A DNA stretch of 64,000 nucleotides from Flavobacterium sp. MC2016-06 (GTDB lineage: Bacteria > Bacteroidota > Bacteroidia > Flavobacteriales > Flavobacteriaceae), in NCBI RefSeq assembly GCF_009711165.2, contig NZ_WMID02000019.1, positions 1-64,000 on the forward strand, in the 5' to 3' direction. The first letter of the stretch is position 1, and each line of letters begins with the position of its first letter. Position numbers and translations under genes: made by a program. The notes beneath the pieces are model-generated. The model had not been told where the DNA came from. It saw nothing but the letters and a program-made list of their open reading frames with translations, and did not search any database. This document shows positions 24,590 to 34,843 of this stretch, piece by piece.

Positions 24590-26050
24590 TTATTTAACTG
24601 GAATATTCGAAAGAATTTCTAGTACAAATTTCCAATATTTTTGAGCCGAAGAAATACTTGCTCTTTCATCTGGAGAGTGTGCTCCGTGAATCGTTGGTCC
24701 AAAAGAAATCATATCCATATCTGGATAATTTGTTCCTAAAATACCACATTCTAAACCAGCATGACAAGCTACAACTTTTGGTGCTTCTCCATTTTGCTTT
24801 TCGTAGATTTCTTTTAAAACCTCTAATATTTCAGAATTTACGTTTGGAGTCCATCCTGGATAAGAACCAGAAAGTTCAACCTCACATCCAACTAATTCAA
24901 AAGCAGAACGCAATCCGTTTGCCAAATCAAATTTTGATGTTTCTACAGAAGAACGTGTTAAACAACCTATTGAGATTTCTCCGTCTTTTATAATAACTCT
25001 AGCAATATTATTAGAAGTTTCAACTAAATCTTCCATATCGGCACTCATTCTGTAAACACCGTTATGAGCAGCGTAAATGGCACGAATAATTCCTTCTTGA
25101 ACACCTAAATCCATTACTTTTTCGGGTAAATCGCATTTTACGATTTCGATAGAAAGATTTGGCTCAGTCGTTTTATATTCGGCTTTAATATCGTTGATGA
25201 TCTCCTGCATATCAAAAATATACGCTTCGTCAAATATTTCAGAAATAATCACTTTTGCAACACTTTCTCTCGGAATTGCATTTCGTAAACTTCCGCCGTT
25301 AATTTCATTCACTTGCAAACCAAAGTTTTCAAAAGCATCAAATAACAAACGGTTCATGATTTTATTAGCGTTTCCTAATCCTTTATTGATATCCATTCCG
25401 GAGTGACCTCCATTAAGACCTTTTACTGTAATAATGTGTCCAACTGAACCTTCTGGAACTTCTTCTTCATGATACGTTCTTGTAGCTGTTACATCAATTC
25501 CACCAGCGCAACCAATATCAATTTCATCATCTTCTTCTGTATCTAAATTCAATAAAATCTGTCCTTGAAGAATTCCTCCTTTTAGGTTTAAAGCTCCTGT
25601 CATTCCAGTTTCTTCGTCAATTGTAAACAAAGCCTCGATTGCAGGATGCGGAATATCTTTGCTTTCTAAGATTGCCATAATTGTAGCTACTCCTAACCCA
25701 TTGTCTGCTCCAAGTGTAGTACCGCGCGCACGAACCCAGTCACCATCTACATACATATCAATTCCTTGCTTATCGAAATCAAAAACAGTGTCTGCATTTT
25801 TTTGGTGCACCATATCAAGATGTCCCTGCATTACAATTGCTTTACGGTTTTCCATTCCTGGAGTTGCCGGTTTTCTGATAATTACATTTCGAATTTCGTC
25901 TTCAAAAGTTTCTAAACCTAAACTGGTTCCGAAGTTTTTCATGAACTCAATTACACGCTCTTCTTTTTTTGAAGGGCGTGGAACGGCATTCAAATCAGCG
26001 AATTTATTCCACAATGCTTTAGGTTCTAGATTTCTTATTTCCTGACTCAT
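24590..26050 (-). CDS. pepD: Aminoacyl-histidine dipeptidase (PepD, M20 family)
   Basis: This cytosolic zinc dipeptidase cleaves Xaa-His and related dipeptides. The 486 residues show the M20C pattern: MQGHLDMVHQKN and DGDWVRARGTTLGADNGLGVA (metal ligands His and Asp), FTIDEETGMTGA (general base Glu), and ACHAGLECGIL near the end. I chose the ATG at 26050 because the family begins near SQEIRNLEP; a TAACTTTG promoter element lies at 26085-26092. Confidence 0.93.
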   Translation of the reverse strand: MSQEIRNLEPKALWNKFADLNAVPRPSKKEERVIEFMKNFGTSLGLETFEDEIRNVIIRKPATPGMENRKAIVMQGHLDMVHQKNADTVFDFDKQGIDMYVDGDWVRARGTTLGADNGLGVATIMAILESKDIPHPAIEALFTIDEETGMTGALNLKGGILQGQILLNLDTEEDDEIDIGCAGGIDVTATRTYHEEEVPEGSVGHIITVKGLNGGHSGMDINKGLGNANKIMNRLLFDAFENFGLQVNEINGGSLRNAIPRESVAKVIISEIFDEAYIFDMQEIINDIKAEYKTTEPNLSIEIVKCDLPEKVMDLGVQEGIIRAIYAAHNGVYRMSADMEDLVETSNNIARVIIKDGEISIGCLTRSSVETSKFDLANGLRSAFELVGCEVELSGSYPGWTPNVNSEILEVLKEIYEKQNGEAPKVVACHAGLECGILGTNYPDMDMISFGPTIHGAHSPDERASISSAQKYWKFVLEILSNIPVK

Positions 26051-26084
26051 TATTTTTTGTTTGAAGTTTAACAATTAAGAGTTT

Positions 26085-26092
26085 CAAAGTTA
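26085..26092 (-). promoter_or_regulatory. -7 promoter element of pepD
   Basis: TAACTTTG on the minus strand is an exact TAnnTTTG match 35 bp before the chosen ATG. Confidence 0.45.
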
Positions 26093-26108
26093 CAAAGTTT
26101 AAATTCTT

Positions 26109-26144
26109 TTTTCGCCACGAATTGCACTAATTAGTACAAATTAT
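26109..26144. repeat. Partial copy of the CGCCACGAATT repeat
   Basis: TTCGCCACGAATTGCACTAA followed by TTAGTACAAATT is a diverged single half of the repeat seen twice at 55.9-56.1 kb. It lies between pepD and the DUF3810 gene. Confidence 0.5.
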
Positions 26145-26287
26145 AATGACTCTAAAAGTATACCTTGATCTATTGTTGAATTATAAAGATAATGTAATTA
26201 ATAATTGGAGGAAATTTGTGGAATTCGCTGCTAACTATTTTTATCAATCAATATTGTATTTATATTTACGTATTCAAAATTTAAAAC

Positions 26288-27349
26288 GTGAAACGAAAAT
26301 ACATCCTCCCCCTATTACTTCTCTTACAGATTATCATTTTAAGGATTCTTCCGTTTTTCCCAGAATTTATCGAACGCTTTTACAGTAACGGATTGTATTT
26401 ACTAATCTCTCATTTTTCGCGAATCGTTTTAGGCTGGATTCCGTTTTCGGTTGGTGATTGTATTTACTTCGTTTTGATTGTTTTGTTAATTCGATGGATT
26501 TGGAAAAATAGAAAAACGTGGAAACAGAATTGGAAAGATAATCTTTTGAGAGCCTTGAGTGTAATCTCTATATTTTACTTTTTCTTCCATGTACTCTGGG
26601 CTTTAAATTATTATCGCGAACCTCTTTTTGAGAAAATGAAAATCAAAAAAGATTATACTGATGCCGAATTATTGGTTTTTACCAAAAAACTAATTACAAA
26701 GACAAATGAAATTCAGTTTCAAATAACTAAAAATGATAGTTCAAAAATAGTTTTTCCGTATTCTCAGGAACAAGCCTTTAAAATGAATCTTAACGGTTAT
26801 CAAAATCTAGCAAAAGAATATCAATTCTTTCGATATCAAAACTTAAGCATTAAAAAATCGCTTTTTAGTCTGCCTTTAACTTATATGGGCTTTGGTGGTT
26901 ATTTGAATCCTTTTACAAACGAAGCTCAGGTAAATGATTTATTTCCAATGTACAATTTCCCCGCTACAAGCTGTCACGAAATGGCGCACCAAATGGGTTA
27001 CGCCAGCGAAAGTGAATGCAACTTTATTGGCGTTTTGGCAACCATAAATAACAATGATTTATATTATAAATATTCTGGATACAGCTATACTTTAAGTTAC
27101 TGTCTTGGCATTTGGAAATTTAAGAATGAAAAGATTTTTAATGAATTAAAGAAAACTGTTCATGTTGGCATTTTAAAAAACTATCAAGAAAGTCAAGATT
27201 TCTGGAAACAATACGACACTTTTATTGATGAAGGTTTCCATTTTCTTTATGATAACTTCTTAAAGACAAACAATCAAAAAGACGGCATTGACAGCTATAG
27301 TAAATTTATAGATTTGATGGTGAATTATTATAAAACTCGAAAACTATAA
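26288..27349 (+). CDS. DUF3810 membrane protein with HExxH motif
   Basis: This 353-residue protein begins at GTG 26288. Three hydrophobic helices lie in residues 5-105 (two before and one after a Lys/Trp-rich loop), then a soluble domain. H230-E231-M-A-H234 in TSCHEMAHQMGY is a zinc-metallopeptidase-type HExxH motif, with a downstream E241/E243 as possible third ligands. DUF3810 has no assigned role; the motif suggests a membrane-anchored metallopeptidase. An out-of-frame ORF over its start is spurious. Confidence 0.8.
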   Translation: MKRKYILPLLLLLQIIILRILPFFPEFIERFYSNGLYLLISHFSRIVLGWIPFSVGDCIYFVLIVLLIRWIWKNRKTWKQNWKDNLLRALSVISIFYFFFHVLWALNYYREPLFEKMKIKKDYTDAELLVFTKKLITKTNEIQFQITKNDSSKIVFPYSQEQAFKMNLNGYQNLAKEYQFFRYQNLSIKKSLFSLPLTYMGFGGYLNPFTNEAQVNDLFPMYNFPATSCHEMAHQMGYASESECNFIGVLATINNNDLYYKYSGYSYTLSYCLGIWKFKNEKIFNELKKTVHVGILKNYQESQDFWKQYDTFIDEGFHFLYDNFLKTNNQKDGIDSYSKFIDLMVNYYKTRKL

Positions 27350-27353
27350 CAAT

Positions 27354-27397
27354 AAAGAATCCAAACAATGCTAGTAAAACCATTGTTTGGGTTCTTT
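27354..27397. terminator. Bidirectional terminator between DUF3810 and A2M genes
   Basis: AAAGAATCCAAACAATG (27354-27370) pairs with CATTGTTTGGGTTCTTT (27381-27397) with one mismatch. It sits between convergent genes. Confidence 0.8.
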
Positions 27398-27405
27398 AAT
27401 AAACA

Positions 27406-30400
27406 TTAAGGAATCACCTCTATTTCAATTCCTTTATTCCAATTTTTATGTTCGTTTTCGTAGTATAAATAAGCTGACGAAGCTATACCTTTATAATTTC
27501 CAGGAATAATTGCTTTAAGATCAATGTTAATTTTTCTGGTTTCTTTAGCATTTAATTTTCTAAAATAAAATACTAGTTCACTCCCGAAGATTTCATAATA
27601 ATCGATATTGTTTTTATCTACCAGTAATTTTAACTGCCAAGGTTCTGGGGTTAATCCGCCAGGAATTCCAATTCTAACTATTGGATTAGAAACCTGTTCT
27701 GCACTGCTGTTTTGAACTTCAACTTCTAATCTAGCTGTTTCACTAATTTTCAGTTTATTGGTCAGCGATTTTGTTTTTAAAATCAGTTTACAATCTTTTG
27801 AATTGTCTGGCGTATAGGTATTGTATTTCACATAAAACAAATACGGTATCATTTTATTATCGGGAATCTGAATAGAAAAATTATTTTTTCCTGCATCGAC
27901 TTTTAAATTCTCTAAAATTACATTTCCATTTAAATCTTTGTGAGTTAAATCAATTGGATTTTTTGCTAAACTAGCCGTTGCAACTGCATTAGTTCCCTCT
28001 ACAGCATAAATTTTATTAAATTCTGTAATGGCTTTCAAAGCCAATGCTGTGGCTTGCGTAGAACCAAATCCATACAATGTTTTTGATGACTGAATATAAT
28101 TAAAAGCATCTAACACCTCTTTTGTAATTTGTTTTTCCTTCAATAAAGCAAGGGCATAAAGTGAAGCTATTTCTACACTCATAGATTTTCCGTAACTATT
28201 AATAACAGATTGCTGCGCTTTTAAGTTTGCTAATCCTTGCTTATTAATTTCTTCTTGAATCAGTGTCATCAGTTTTTTATATTCTTGTATTTTTTCCAAA
28301 TTAAAAGAAGCCAAAGCCATCAATTCCATTCTATATAAATCTTTGCTTTTTATTGCTTCTGCCAAACCTTTTTGATATTCTAAATTCATATCAATTTCTC
28401 CAATTTCCGAAAGAACATACACAATGTAAGCGTTATTGACTTCATACTTTACTCCAGAAAAACCATATTTTGCTGGATTTTGCTTAAATCCACCTTTATT
28501 ATCTTTTCTTGAATTTAACCAAATCATGGACCTTTCGATTAATTTTTTATCAACAATTATAAATTCTTTCATCTCATTAAACTGTAATAAACCATATGCC
28601 GTTAGAGCTTCACTGCCAGGATTGCCGCCATACCATTCAAAACCTCCATCTTTTGATTCATAATTTTTCAGTTTTGTATAACCCGATTGCAAAAACTTCA
28701 GCGCTTTTTCTTTAAATTCTGGCGTAGTACTTTTATGTTTCAATAATTGCATTGCCATAATATTAGGATAATTTGAAGAAGAAACCTGCTCAAAACATCC
28801 ATAGGGTTCGCGTATCATACTTTCTAAACCATCGAAAATAGATGAAAATGGATTGTAGAATAGTTCAAGCCCGGCATCGATAGAACTTATAATTGGATCA
28901 GAAATCGTAAAATCCTTTTCTTGCGTCATTGTTCCTGAAATATCAACACTCTTAGGAAAACCTTTTCCATAAACATCTATTGTTTTTTTGATTTTGGTTT
29001 TAAAATTTTCTCCTTCTAATGCAATTTCCAACGGAATGTTTTTTCCAATTTTACTCGGAATTAAAGAAATATAGACTGTTTTGGATTCATTGGGATTTAA
29101 TTCTACAATAGAATCTTTTAAATCATTATTTTGTTTTCCATCAAAAGCAATTTTGTACTTTAATTTTAAACTCTTTTCAGAGTTATTCTTTAACCATAAC
29201 GGCATCGAAATAACATCTTCCTGCGAAGTATAAACTGGAACTTTAATATCGGTCTGAATTAATTCTTTTACAGCATACACGGCTTCTGCTTTCCCTATGT
29301 CTCCTTTATAAGAAGTTCCTTCTGCCAAAATTTTGAAAGAAGTGTTATCATCTGAATTAAAAAACTCAAAATTGGCTTCGCCTTTATTATTGGTTTGAAT
29401 AATAGAATTCCAGTAAATACAGCTTCTAAAATCTGTTTTTTCTTCTACTATTGTTGATGTATATTTTGGAACATAAAAATATTCGGCTTCGTTTAATATC
29501 TTAGTTCCTGATTTATTAATGTCCTGAAAAGTATAATTGTATTTTTTACCCAGAATCATTTTTCCAACCATTAATTTATTTTTTGTAGTTACAACAATAA
29601 CTCCATAAGCTGCACTTGCGCCGTATAATGCTATTGCTGATGCATCTTTTAAAATCATAATTGAGTTTATTGAACTTGGAGACAGATTTCCAAATACAGA
29701 AGAATTCTCATTATTTGCATACGGAATCCCATCAATTACAATTAATGGCTGCCCTCCTGACCTGCTTCCATAAATTGATTGTAAACCACGAATTACAACT
29801 TTATCGGTAGTGCCGGGCTGGCCAGATCCAGAAGATATTTGAATTCCTGCGACTCTGCCGCTTAATGAGCTAGTAATTTCATTGGCAGTAACAATAACAA
29901 CCGAACCTGTAAGTTCTTTTTTTCTTGAAATTGAACCATATCCCACTACGAGAACTTCGTCTAAATTATTGCTGTCCCCTTTTAAAGAAATTGTATTGGA
30001 TGCGGGTTGATCACTAATTTCATTTATACTGGTTGTTTTTACAATCTTATAACTGACTTCTGATAAACTTGTATTAGAAAGTGTATCTTTCATACTCAAA
30101 AATTCTTGTGTATTTGAAATTGAATTTTTGATTGTAAATTGTCTCTTGCTTTTATGCTCTGCTACTAAATAAGCCAAATCAGAAAAAACTACTCTATTAA
30201 ATTTAAAATAACCGCTCGAGTTGCTTTTTGTTTCATAAACTCTTCCCTGATCTGTAAAAAAAATCACTTTTACAGCTGCAGGTTTTTCTTTATCATTCAA
30301 AACAAAACCTTCAATAACATCGCTTTTTTCAGGTTCTAAAATCTTTCTTTCAGACAATAATTTTTGAATGTTTTTCTGGCTGTATTTTCTCCAGCCATGC

Positions 30401-31941
30401 GTATTTAAAAGCACATCTATTGCTGCTTCTTTTTCTTCCAATTTTTTATTATTATCAAAATAAAATCTCGGCTCGTAAATTTTACCTTTTAATTCTGCTC
30501 CAAGAAACAGCCATGATAAAATATTATCTTGTTTGTCATCTATATACGTCAGCAGTTTTGAATCGACTACAGAAACTGAAAGACTAGAAGCAATTGTATT
30601 GTTGTTTTTATCTTTTGTAACAATCGAAACTTTTACTTTTTCTCTTCGCAGATAGATTTCTTTATCTGTTTTAATGTCTATTTTTAGTCCGTCTTGATAA
30701 TTTAAGAAAACCAATCTTTCTGCAGCAACTCTATCATCTACTACTAAAGAAAAGGATTGAATACCTACAGGAAGATCTTTTGTTTGTATAGTAACGGTAT
30801 TCCAGCCTTGTTTTAAATTCTCGTTGACCGATTTATTAATTTTAGTTGTATTACGTACCAAAATTTTTGCATCAATTGCCAATGGAGCATAAATATTTAA
30901 GACAACACTTTCGTCTCTCTTTTTGGCATTTATGGCAAAAACATTTTTCTCCGCGGCTGGCAATTCAATTTTTTCATCCGATTTAAAAGAAGAAGTCAAT
31001 ACAGCGAAGTATTTTTTATGCTCTTCGGTTTTCAAAATCACATTTCCCATTCCGTCGTGAATGCTTTTAAAATCAGCAATTTTAATTCCTTTTTCATCCT
31101 CAATAAAACCAGTGACATCCATTGGAAATCCAAACTCATTTTTTGCAATAAAGAATAAAGAAGAAGCTTCGTTTAAAATAAAATTACCGCTTTCTGGCAA
31201 AAACTGTAAGTCAACAAAATTCAGATTAATAGGAATCGCGCGCGTTACCGATTCTTTAAAATTATCATAATCGAGCATAACGTTGACAATTCCATCAGTT
31301 GATTTTAGGTTTTCAGGCAGTTTAAAATTAACAACTGCTTTTCCTAATTCGTTGGTTTTTCCTTCTAGCGAATCTATTTTTTTTCCTGCAATAAAAACAT
31401 CGTATTTAAATGTCTGATATTTTATAGGCTGGCTTTCTAAATTTTTCAATTCAAAATCGGCTTCGCAGAATTCTCCCTTTCCATAAGATTTTTTCTTAAA
31501 ATCTAATGTCATCAAAATTCTTGGCGTTACTACTTTTTGCACAAAAACTGTTTTTTCAAAAACATTCTCTTCGGTTTGATTCTGAATTTGAGTGTAAGCT
31601 CTTATTTTATACAGACCGGCAGCTGTATTTTCTGGAATTTTATAAGAACAGCTGATACTTCCGTTTTCTACTAAATAAATCTGGCTGGCTATTTTTTTAT
31701 TACTGCCGTCAAATAAATCAATATAAACATAGTCGCTTAAAGTGGTTGGACTGTTATCACTTTCTGTAACAAATCCTTTAAAATAAATTACTTCTCCCGG
31801 CTCGTACAATACATTATTTAACTGTAGATATACTTTTTCTGTAAGCGGTTTTTTGTAAACTGTATTCCAGTCATTTTCTATATTTTGAGCTGTTAAGGTT
31901 TGAAATACCAGCAAAAACAATATGTATTTTATATTTTTCAT
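27406..31941 (-). CDS. Alpha-2-macroglobulin-like protein with embedded SusC-type plug domain
   Basis: This 1511-residue exported protein (signal peptide 1-18) has macroglobulin domains first (MG2-like about 35-135 and further MG repeats to about 500). A CarboxypepD_reg-like domain follows (541-600). A complete TonB-receptor plug occupies 658-790: LDEVLVVGYGS, GRVAGIQISSGSG, VVIRGLQSIYG, PLIVIDGIPY, ILKDASAIALYGASAAYGVIVV. Next comes an A2M/MG7-type domain (about 838-900, IYWNSIIQT...NFEFFNSDD) and a thioester domain with PYGCFEQ (C1049, Q1052). A2Ms trap proteases through a bait region and thioester; the plug lies where the bait would be. The gene starts 6 bp after the plug-less SusC-like gene. 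Confidence 0.88.
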   Translation of the reverse strand: MKNIKYILFLLVFQTLTAQNIENDWNTVYKKPLTEKVYLQLNNVLYEPGEVIYFKGFVTESDNSPTTLSDYVYIDLFDGSNKKIASQIYLVENGSISCSYKIPENTAAGLYKIRAYTQIQNQTEENVFEKTVFVQKVVTPRILMTLDFKKKSYGKGEFCEADFELKNLESQPIKYQTFKYDVFIAGKKIDSLEGKTNELGKAVVNFKLPENLKSTDGIVNVMLDYDNFKESVTRAIPINLNFVDLQFLPESGNFILNEASSLFFIAKNEFGFPMDVTGFIEDEKGIKIADFKSIHDGMGNVILKTEEHKKYFAVLTSSFKSDEKIELPAAEKNVFAINAKKRDESVVLNIYAPLAIDAKILVRNTTKINKSVNENLKQGWNTVTIQTKDLPVGIQSFSLVVDDRVAAERLVFLNYQDGLKIDIKTDKEIYLRREKVKVSIVTKDKNNNTIASSLSVSVVDSKLLTYIDDKQDNILSWLFLGAELKGKIYEPRFYFDNNKKLEEKEAAIDVLLNTHGWRKYSQKNIQKLLSERKILEPEKSDVIEGFVLNDKEKPAAVKVIFFTDQGRVYETKSNSSGYFKFNRVVFSDLAYLVAEHKSKRQFTIKNSISNTQEFLSMKDTLSNTSLSEVSYKIVKTTSINEISDQPASNTISLKGDSNNLDEVLVVGYGSISRKKELTGSVVIVTANEITSSLSGRVAGIQISSGSGQPGTTDKVVIRGLQSIYGSRSGGQPLIVIDGIPYANNENSSVFGNLSPSSINSIMILKDASAIALYGASAAYGVIVVTTKNKLMVGKMILGKKYNYTFQDINKSGTKILNEAEYFYVPKYTSTIVEEKTDFRSCIYWNSIIQTNNKGEANFEFFNSDDNTSFKILAEGTSYKGDIGKAEAVYAVKELIQTDIKVPVYTSQEDVISMPLWLKNNSEKSLKLKYKIAFDGKQNNDLKDSIVELNPNESKTVYISLIPSKIGKNIPLEIALEGENFKTKIKKTIDVYGKGFPKSVDISGTMTQEKDFTISDPIISSIDAGLELFYNPFSSIFDGLESMIREPYGCFEQVSSSNYPNIMAMQLLKHKSTTPEFKEKALKFLQSGYTKLKNYESKDGGFEWYGGNPGSEALTAYGLLQFNEMKEFIIVDKKLIERSMIWLNSRKDNKGGFKQNPAKYGFSGVKYEVNNAYIVYVLSEIGEIDMNLEYQKGLAEAIKSKDLYRMELMALASFNLEKIQEYKKLMTLIQEEINKQGLANLKAQQSVINSYGKSMSVEIASLYALALLKEKQITKEVLDAFNYIQSSKTLYGFGSTQATALALKAITEFNKIYAVEGTNAVATASLAKNPIDLTHKDLNGNVILENLKVDAGKNNFSIQIPDNKMIPYLFYVKYNTYTPDNSKDCKLILKTKSLTNKLKISETARLEVEVQNSSAEQVSNPIVRIGIPGGLTPEPWQLKLLVDKNNIDYYEIFGSELVFYFRKLNAKETRKINIDLKAIIPGNYKGIASSAYLYYENEHKNWNKGIEIEVIP

Positions 31942-31947
31942 CTTACT

Positions 31948-34689
31948 TTAAAATTTAACGGTTAAAGAAGAACCAAAACTTCTCATTAAAGGGGAATTGA
32001 AGTAATCTAAACCGCCGGTTTCTATAGAATTAAACATCGAATTATTGCTAAAAGCCGACTTGTTTTTGGAAACTATAAAAACATTATTCACAAAAAGAGA
32101 AAGTGTTAATCCGAATTTATTATCCAAAAATGCTTTTGTGTAAGAGACATTTATAGAACTCAGTCTAAAATAAGTGGCATCTTCAATTGCGTCTTCTGCA
32201 ACGCCGTCTACTCCATATCTTGTCCAGCGATTTTGTTCTACCGGAAGATTAACATCATAAAATGAAACTGCTTTTGTGTTGATCAGACCACCTTGAGTAA
32301 CACCTTTAAAGACATAATTGGTAATGTTTCTTTGTTTTTCAGTCAATTCAGATCTTCCGTAATAATTTAAAGTCTGCTGCGTTCCGTTCCAGATTTTACC
32401 GCCCTGACTCCAATCAAAACCTAGATTGAGTGTGATTTTTTTGTATTGAAAAGTATTGAAGAGCCCAACAACAAAATCTGGGTTTGAATTTCCTAAAACT
32501 TTTGGCTTTGAATCTTCTATAGGAAAACCATTTTCGTCAATAATTACATTTTTATTGTTATCTCTTAAATAACCGTTTCCAACAATTACACCAAGTGACT
32601 GCCCAACAATGTAACTTTTGTTTACATCTGCAAAACCAGCAAAAGGAATTCGGCTTTGATTGTTATTAAAGCTTGTAACTTCATTTTTATACTGCGTAAA
32701 ATTGATATTGAAAGCATAACTTGCTTCATTTGAAAAGTACATTTTCTTATTGATTTCTGCCTCAAAACCTTTTTGTTCATAGTTTACTTCTGGTGACCAA
32801 TTAGCTGTGTTTTGATCGATAACCGGCACATATAAATCATGTACTGTTTTAAAATAATAGTTTAGAGAAAAATCCCAACGGTAATTCAAGTTATAAAGCA
32901 ATCCTAAACTTGTAGTTGCTTCTTTTGTAGCAAGAGCATTTTTTGGAGTAATTAATTCAAAATTATTCTGAAGCTGCTTGAACTGACTAACTTGATATTG
33001 TAAAGAATTAAAACTCAAATTATTATTTTGCAAAGAAGGTTCTGTCTGATTGGATGCATAAGTGACATTAAATGAAATCTGCTCGTCAAAAAGATTTCTC
33101 ATTTCGGCGGAAACAAGAAAATTTGTCATCAGTTTGTTTTTGACAGTTGAAGAATAATTTAAACTCGAGTTTCCTTTTAAAGTTAATTCTTCATAATTGC
33201 CCAAAACATTTCTAAAAGCAGCAGAGCCGTTTACATTATAAAAAACTTCAAATCTTTGCTGGGTTATGTTCAATTTATTTTGCACCAAATTATGGTTTGG
33301 AAAATCACTAAAATAAGTTCTTCCTAATTTTCTATCCTGATACCTAAAATCTATTTTTGACTCTATGAATAGGTTATACTCAAAAGTATGACGAAAAATA
33401 TCTGAGGCAGAAAACGTTTTAAATTTTTCATTTCTGTTATTGAAATTTGGCGCAGCAATCTCGGCAAAATAGAAATTTTGTCCGTTTGTATTTATAATCT
33501 CCGATGATTGAAAATTGGTATTTAAGACATTATAATCCTTGTCTTTACTATATTTATGATCAAAATTGAAAGAAAGTGTTTTGCTTTTATTTTTATCTAA
33601 ATTATTCTGCATCAAATAATAAGGATTATTCTCAAACGCCGAAAAACTTCGCTGTAAACCGTTTGATAAAGTTGATGCCAAATGATTATCAAAATGAACC
33701 GGCGTAACAGCATTGGCAAAAACGATTTTATTTATTGTAAAATTTGAATTAGAAAGGTTGTTTTCAAAATCATTATAAGACAAAAGGGTTTCGATTTTAC
33801 TGTACTGCGAAACATTTCTGAAATATTTTAAAGTAGTTGTAATTTCATTATTTCTACTGGTTGGGATGGAAATATTATTTGATTTATAGCCGAAATTTAT
33901 TTTAAGAAAATTTCCTTTAGGACTTTCAACTTGAGCCGTAAAAGACATTTTATTTTCAAAAGTGTTTTGAAAAAAGTCATTCGGGTTATACAATTGCAGC
34001 GCATTTCCGTTTCCAGAAGTTTTATTTACTATATCGCCCTGCGGATAATATTCTGATGGATTTGCTGAATATACTAAAGAATTGAAATTTGGTCCCCAGC
34101 TGAAAATTTCATTAGTTTCTGGAGATCTATAAGCCAGTTGACCGTTAAGACTTCTTCCTTGTGCGTATGTATTTTGGTATTTGAGCAGGCGCATAGGCGC
34201 TGAATAAGTCGATTCTTGATTCAATTCAAAAAATAATCGATGATATTGAGATCTGCTTTTATAGTTGTAAAAACCATTTTCATTTCTACTAATTTTATAA
34301 ACATTATTATTATCAAAAGCATCCTTCAAATCAAAACCATATCTTCCTGACGACTGTGCAATTTTTAGAGAATCTGTTCCTTTTTTTAATTTTTCTGTAT
34401 AATCACTACTTTTAATCTCATCAACAACATTACCTTTTTTCTGGAAACTATTTTTAGTAATCTTAAAACTTGTAGATTTCATACCAACATAAGAAATTAC
34501 CAAAACGTCGCCAATCTTTACTTCTATCTGATAATTTCCATCAAAGTCTGCAGTTGCACATTTACGTGTATTTTGAATACATATATAAGCACCAGGCAGA
34601 GGCATTCCGTTTTCACTCACATTACCTTTAAAAATGGTCTGTGAGAATGTGGCAGTCGATATAAAAAGAAAAAGTAAAAGTTGTTTCAT
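31948..34689 (-). CDS. SusC-like outer-membrane beta-barrel apparently lacking a plug domain
   Basis: This encodes 913 residues with a signal peptide (1-16) and a CarboxypepD_reg domain (about 18-80: GNVSENGMPLPGAYICIQN, DFDGNYQIEV, LVISYVGM). It then passes through a short Lys-rich linker (81-125) straight into barrel-type sequence (RLFFELNQES, MRLLKYQNTY). I find no VIDGVP/ILKDASA plug block anywhere. The C-terminal half is typical SusC barrel (NPDFVVGLFNTFQYKKITL, DATYFRLSSINVSYT) and ends RSFGSSLTVKF with the terminal aromatic residue. The plug appears instead in the product of the next gene. No SusD-like gene is adjacent. Confidence 0.85.
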   Translation of the reverse strand: MKQLLLFLFISTATFSQTIFKGNVSENGMPLPGAYICIQNTRKCATADFDGNYQIEVKIGDVLVISYVGMKSTSFKITKNSFQKKGNVVDEIKSSDYTEKLKKGTDSLKIAQSSGRYGFDLKDAFDNNNVYKISRNENGFYNYKSRSQYHRLFFELNQESTYSAPMRLLKYQNTYAQGRSLNGQLAYRSPETNEIFSWGPNFNSLVYSANPSEYYPQGDIVNKTSGNGNALQLYNPNDFFQNTFENKMSFTAQVESPKGNFLKINFGYKSNNISIPTSRNNEITTTLKYFRNVSQYSKIETLLSYNDFENNLSNSNFTINKIVFANAVTPVHFDNHLASTLSNGLQRSFSAFENNPYYLMQNNLDKNKSKTLSFNFDHKYSKDKDYNVLNTNFQSSEIINTNGQNFYFAEIAAPNFNNRNEKFKTFSASDIFRHTFEYNLFIESKIDFRYQDRKLGRTYFSDFPNHNLVQNKLNITQQRFEVFYNVNGSAAFRNVLGNYEELTLKGNSSLNYSSTVKNKLMTNFLVSAEMRNLFDEQISFNVTYASNQTEPSLQNNNLSFNSLQYQVSQFKQLQNNFELITPKNALATKEATTSLGLLYNLNYRWDFSLNYYFKTVHDLYVPVIDQNTANWSPEVNYEQKGFEAEINKKMYFSNEASYAFNINFTQYKNEVTSFNNNQSRIPFAGFADVNKSYIVGQSLGVIVGNGYLRDNNKNVIIDENGFPIEDSKPKVLGNSNPDFVVGLFNTFQYKKITLNLGFDWSQGGKIWNGTQQTLNYYGRSELTEKQRNITNYVFKGVTQGGLINTKAVSFYDVNLPVEQNRWTRYGVDGVAEDAIEDATYFRLSSINVSYTKAFLDNKFGLTLSLFVNNVFIVSKNKSAFSNNSMFNSIETGGLDYFNSPLMRSFGSSLTVKF

Positions 34690-34843
34690 ATTCGGTGTTT
34701 TTATATATAGAGTATGATTTTTCTGAAAAGGTTGGGAAGAAACTAAAAAAATATAAGATTACAACTGAAAATTAATTTGGTTATAAATTATATTTTTTAA
34801 TTTCACGCTGTAACAAATTTTGCAGCATTACTACTAATACAAT

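Noticed and set aside
26146..26388. 80-residue open frame before the DUF3810 gene
   Set aside because: Runs out of frame into the DUF3810 coding sequence and includes part of a repeat; no protein-like composition.
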